Shown in pieces: positions 34,526 to 37,725 of a stretch of 37,725 nt of DNA. How positions within the stretch are numbered: position 1 is the stretch's first letter; every line of letters starts with the position of its first letter. The stretch is from Rhodocyclaceae bacterium (lineage in GTDB: Bacteria > Pseudomonadota > Gammaproteobacteria > Burkholderiales > Rhodocyclaceae): assembly GCA_020445765.1 (NCBI GenBank), contig JAGRFY010000023.1, positions 1 to 37,725 on the forward strand, read 5' to 3'. A program made the position numbers and the translations under genes. The notes below the pieces were generated by a model. That model was not told the DNA's origin, made no database searches, and saw only the letters and a program-made list of their open reading frames with translations.

Positions 34526-35662
34526 TCAGCCGTCGCAGCGCAGGAAGCGGGCCACCTCGCGACGGCGCTCCATCGCGTCGCGATAGCCGAGTTCCATCAG
34601 GGCACGGGTGTAACCCGATTCGAACAGCAGGTAGGACAGAATCATCGAGCCGTTGCGGCGCGTCGCACCGACCCCGTGGAGCACCGCCCGCAACACCCGC
34701 GGCAGGGTCTGCCGGTAGCGCGCGGCGATCGATTCGAGCTTGCGCGACGGCGCGATCACCAGCGTCTCGATCGGCTTCAGGGCGATCCCCAGGGCCTGGC
34801 GCTTGTCTGCGCTGATGCCGCCGACGGTGTCGTTGATCCGTTGCAGGCGTTCGAGATCCACCTCGAGACTGTCGAGGAAGATGCTCGACAGCGCGTGGCC
34901 CGCGATCTGAGCCGGCGACGGATAGCGATCGGTTCGCTGCCGCGGCTCGAGGCCGATTCGCCCGGCGCCGACGACCAGGATGCGGTCCGCACCAAGATGG
35001 ATCGCCGGGCTGACCGGCGCCAGCTGGCGCATCGAACCGTCTCCGAAGAACTCCCGGTGGATCTTGATCGCCGGAAACACGAACGGAATCGCACTCGACG
35101 CCAGCAGGTGCTCGACGGTGATCGGCGAGCGCACGCCGACCCGCTGGGTCCGGCGCCAGCCCTCGACGGCGGCGCTCGCCTGAAAGAAGCTGAGACTCTC
35201 GCCGGTCGCATAGCCCGACGCCGTGACGCAGAGGGCGTGCAGGTGGCCCCGGTCGATGTTGCGCTGGATGGCGTCGAAGTCCAGTGCGTTGATCAGCAAC
35301 TCGCGCAGCGGCTGGTTGTCGAGCAGCGACGCCGGGCTCTGCCGGATCAGCCATCCCAGCAGCATGGCCGACCCCCACCGAACCCCGGAGGCCAGAATCG
35401 ACAGGCCGTCCGATCGATAGACTTGGCCGACCGTGAAGTTGCGCCAGATCCAGGCGAGCCGGCGGACCGCCGCGTCGAAGTTGTCGCTGAACACCCCCAG
35501 CGCCGCGGCGTTGACCGCACCGGCCGAGGTGCCGCACAGGATCGGGAACGGGTTGCCGTTGCCGCGACCGCGAATTTCGCGGATCGCGGTCAGCACGCCG
35601 ACCTGATAGGCCGCGCGAGCACCCCCACCGGTCAGCACCAGGGCCGCTTTTCCGTCCGCCAA
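34526..35662 (-). CDS. Patatin-like phospholipase
   Basis: A 378-residue lipid acyl hydrolase with a Ser-Asp dyad. The oxyanion loop is TGGGARAAYQVG (residues 11-22), the nucleophile is S46 in GTSAG, and the catalytic aspartate is D208 in GDGSMRQ. The C-terminal 110 residues (ISADKRQALGIALKP onward) are the extension of the NTE/RssA-like bacterial group. There is no signal peptide, so it is cytoplasmic or membrane-peripheral. The start is TTG 35662, backed by a strong GGAGGGGAAA site five bases upstream. It follows maeB by 87 bases on the same strand. Substrate (phospholipid, lysophospholipid or storage lipid) is unknown. Confidence 0.93.
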   Translation of the reverse strand: MADGKAALVLTGGGARAAYQVGVLTAIREIRGRGNGNPFPILCGTSAGAVNAAALGVFSDNFDAAVRRLAWIWRNFTVGQVYRSDGLSILASGVRWGSAMLLGWLIRQSPASLLDNQPLRELLINALDFDAIQRNIDRGHLHALCVTASGYATGESLSFFQASAAVEGWRRTQRVGVRSPITVEHLLASSAIPFVFPAIKIHREFFGDGSMRQLAPVSPAIHLGADRILVVGAGRIGLEPRQRTDRYPSPAQIAGHALSSIFLDSLEVDLERLQRINDTVGGISADKRQALGIALKPIETLVIAPSRKLESIAARYRQTLPRVLRAVLHGVGATRRNGSMILSYLLFESGYTRALMELGYRDAMERRREVARFLRCDG

Positions 35663-35749
35663 TTTCCCCTCCCGACGATCAGCGGCAAGCTTACCGGGCG
35701 GCGACCGATTGCGCAGCAGTCTCGACGCCGCCAGCGACGGCCACCGACG

Positions 35750-37725
35750 TCAGGTGGCGCCCTTTTCGCCCCCTTCCTGCCCGGCCTCGACCACGGTCAG
35801 GGCGGTCATGTTGACAATTCGTCGCACCGTCGCACTGGCAGTCAGGATGTGCACGGGCTTGGCAGCACCGAGCAGAATCGGCCCGACCGTCATGCCTTCT
35901 CCCGACGCGGTCTTCAACAGGTTGTACGCGATGTTGGCGGCATCGAGGGTCGGGAAGATCAGCAGGTTGGCGTCCTCCCGCATCCGCGCATTCGGGAAGA
36001 TCTGCTTGCGCAATCCCGCATCGAGCGCAGCGTCGCCGTGCATCTCGCCCTCGACGTCCAGATCCGGGTGGTCGTTGTGGAGCATCACCAGCGCGCGACG
36101 CATCTTCTCGGCGGTCGGCGAATCTTCGGAACCGAAAGACGAGTGCGAGAGCAGCGCGACCTTCGGGGTCACGCCGAAGCCACGCATCTCGGCCGCGGCC
36201 AACACCGTCATCTCGACGATTTGCTCGGGCGTCGGATCGTAATTGACGTAGGTGTCACACAGGAACAGCGTGCGGCCCGGCACGATCAGGATGTTCATCG
36301 TGTAGAAATTGCGCACCCCCCGCTGCCGTCCGAGCACGGTCTCGATGAACTTGAGGTGCACCTGGTGCATCCCGAAGGTGCCGCAGATCAGGCCGTCGCC
36401 GTAGCCGAAGTGCAGCAGCAGCGCGCCGATCAGGGTCGATCGCCGGCGCGTCTCGCGCTTCGCGTACTCGACCGAAATCCCCTTGCGTTCGGTCAGCCGG
36501 TGGTAGTGGGTCCACAACTCGCGATATCGTGAATCGGAATCCGGATTGACCAGATCGAAGTCCTGTTCCGGCTTCATCCGCAGGCCGAAGCGCTCGATGT
36601 TGGTCGCCACCACCGCCGGTCGGCCGATCAGCACCGGACGGGCAATTCCCTCGTCGAGCACGGTCTGTACCGCCCGCAGCACCCGTTCGGACTCGCCCTC
36701 GGCGAAGATGATGCGCTTCGGCGCCTTCTTTGCGGCGGCGAACACCGGCTTCATGATCAGGCCGGAATGCCAGATGAAATTGTTGAGCTGGCTGCGATAG
36801 ACCTCCATGTCGTCGATCGGGCGGGTGGCAACGCCGGAGTCCATGCCAGCCTGTGCCACTGCGGGCGCGATCTTGACGATCAGGCGCGGGTCGAACGGCC
36901 GCGGAATGATGTATTCGGGCCCGAAGCCGGAGACCTTTTCGCCATAGGCCAGCGCCACGATGTCGCTCTGTTCGGCCCGCGCCAGTTCGGCGATCGCCTT
37001 GACCGCCGCCAGTTTCATCTCGTCGGTGATCGTCGTCGCACCGACATCGAGCGCGCCGCGGAAGATGAACGGGAAGCACAGCACGTTGTTCACCTGGTTC
37101 GGATAGTCGGAACGCCCGGTCGCGATGATCGCGTCGTCGCGCACCGCCTTGACGTCCTCGGGCAGGATCTCCGGGGTGGGATTGGCGAGCGCCAGAATCA
37201 GCGGCTTGGCCGCCATCTTCGCGACCATCTCCTGCTTGACCACGCCACCGGCCGACAGGCCGAGGAAGACGTCGGCACCGTCGATGATCTCCGTCAGCGA
37301 GCGCGCGTCGGTCTGCTTGGCGTAGCGCGCCTTGATCGGATCCATCAGGGTGGTCCGCCCTTCATACACCACGCCTTCGATGTCGGACACCCAGATGTTC
37401 TCGACCGGGATGCCAAGCATCACCAGCAGGTCGAGGCAGGCCAGCGCAGCGGCGCCGGCGCCGGAGGTCACGACCTTGACCTCGGTGAGTCGCTTGCCGA
37501 CCAGGTGCAGGCCGTTGAGCACCGCGGCGCCGACGACGATCGCAGTTCCGTGCTGATCGTCATGGAACACCGGAATGTTCATCCGCTCGCGCAGTCGTGA
37601 CTCGATGTAGAAGCACTCCGGCGCCTTGATGTCCTCGAGGTTGATACCGCCGAAGGTCGGCTCCAGCGAGGCGATGGTCTCGATCAGCTTGTCCGGGTCA
37701 GGCTGGTCGATTTCCAGGTCGAAGA
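35750..37725 (-). CDS. maeB: NADP-dependent malic enzyme MaeB (malic domain plus phosphotransacetylase-like domain), 5' end cut
   Basis: MaeB decarboxylates malate to pyruvate with NADP+. About 657 C-terminal residues are visible; the frame is open to the right edge and roughly 100 N-terminal residues are outside the window (full length is about 760). Visible parts are the end of the malic domain ([33 protein letters not shown]), the NAD(P)-binding domain ([22 protein letters not shown]-like IWVSDIEG) and, from about the middle, a phosphotransacetylase-like domain ([34 protein letters not shown]). In MaeB this last domain is regulatory, responding to acetyl-CoA, and is usually without PTA activity. 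It is the upstream member of the maeB-patatin-pbpG series. Confidence 0.96.
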   Translation of the reverse strand, partial: FDLEIDQPDPDKLIETIASLEPTFGGINLEDIKAPECFYIESRLRERMNIPVFHDDQHGTAIVVGAAVLNGLHLVGKRLTEVKVVTSGAGAAALACLDLLVMLGIPVENIWVSDIEGVVYEGRTTLMDPIKARYAKQTDARSLTEIIDGADVFLGLSAGGVVKQEMVAKMAAKPLILALANPTPEILPEDVKAVRDDAIIATGRSDYPNQVNNVLCFPFIFRGALDVGATTITDEMKLAAVKAIAELARAEQSDIVALAYGEKVSGFGPEYIIPRPFDPRLIVKIAPAVAQAGMDSGVATRPIDDMEVYRSQLNNFIWHSGLIMKPVFAAAKKAPKRIIFAEGESERVLRAVQTVLDEGIARPVLIGRPAVVATNIERFGLRMKPEQDFDLVNPDSDSRYRELWTHYHRLTERKGISVEYAKRETRRRSTLIGALLLHFGYGDGLICGTFGMHQVHLKFIETVLGRQRGVRNFYTMNILIVPGRTLFLCDTYVNYDPTPEQIVEMTVLAAAEMRGFGVTPKVALLSHSSFGSEDSPTAEKMRRALVMLHNDHPDLDVEGEMHGDAALDAGLRKQIFPNARMREDANLLIFPTLDAANIAYNLLKTASGEGMTVGPILLGAAKPVHILTASATVRRIVNMTALTVVEAGQEGGEKGAT

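Noticed and set aside
1-37725. Mobile element, prophage, CRISPR or defence island
   Set aside because: No transposase, integrase, phage structural gene, regular repeat array or known defence domain was seen, and most genes are housekeeping, transport or regulatory in nature.

Overview
The window is a gene-dense stretch of GC-rich proteobacterial chromosome with no insertion sequence, phage gene, CRISPR array, rRNA or tRNA that I could recognise. The order dcd - apbC - (OmpA-like lipoprotein) - metG, the DnaE and Dcd sequence types, PbpG, MaeB and the patatin-like protein fit a Gamma- or Betaproteobacterium. I cannot decide between the two from the sequence alone. Both edges cut genes: a PLP-dependent Orn/Lys/Arg decarboxylase on the left (its C-terminus is missing) and the malic enzyme MaeB on the right (its N-terminus is missing). 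Nearly all genes are packed with short gaps or overlaps, and no gene-free stretch exceeds about 250 bases.

Layout. 1-3628 (minus): basic amino acid decarboxylase, dCTP deaminase and the Fe-S carrier ApbC. 3805-8711 (plus): OmpA-like lipoprotein, methionyl-tRNA synthetase, a SulP anion transporter with a STAS domain, and acylphosphatase. 8737-12228 (minus): dnaE, the replicative polymerase alpha subunit. 12453-18369 (minus): a compact operon of TetR repressor, RND membrane-fusion lipoprotein, RND pump and AEC-family transporter, with a clear palindromic operator over its promoter. 18566-20221 (minus): a PAS-GGDEF-EAL protein with damaged active-site motifs in both c-di-GMP domains. 20354-22384: an unknown exported protein divergent from a MocR-type (GntR/aminotransferase) regulator. 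22394-23804 (minus): a Mut7-C/PIN-like protein overlapping an RNA pseudouridine synthase. 23846-25063 (plus): nhaA. 25048-32404 (minus): a ten-gene Mrp-type cation/proton antiporter cluster. 32654-33430 (plus): an IclR regulator. 33462-37725 (minus): PbpG, a patatin-like phospholipase and MaeB.

The most interesting part is the Mrp-type cluster (mnhE-F-G-A'-B-C-D1-D2-small protein-D3). MrpA is not one large protein here. Its C-terminal (DUF4040/MbhE-like) part is a separate 182-residue protein, and there are three separate antiporter-like subunits. One of these (D3) has lost the conserved TM7 lysine. Another (D2) carries a histidine-rich loop. A 78-residue membrane protein of unknown function lies between D2 and D3. 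The cluster ends in a 16-base convergent coding overlap with nhaA, a second, unrelated Na+/H+ antiporter. With the acid-consuming amino acid decarboxylase, the window has a recurring theme of pH and sodium homeostasis. Split-MrpA clusters are known in other microbes, so this is a variant worth examining rather than a wholly new system.
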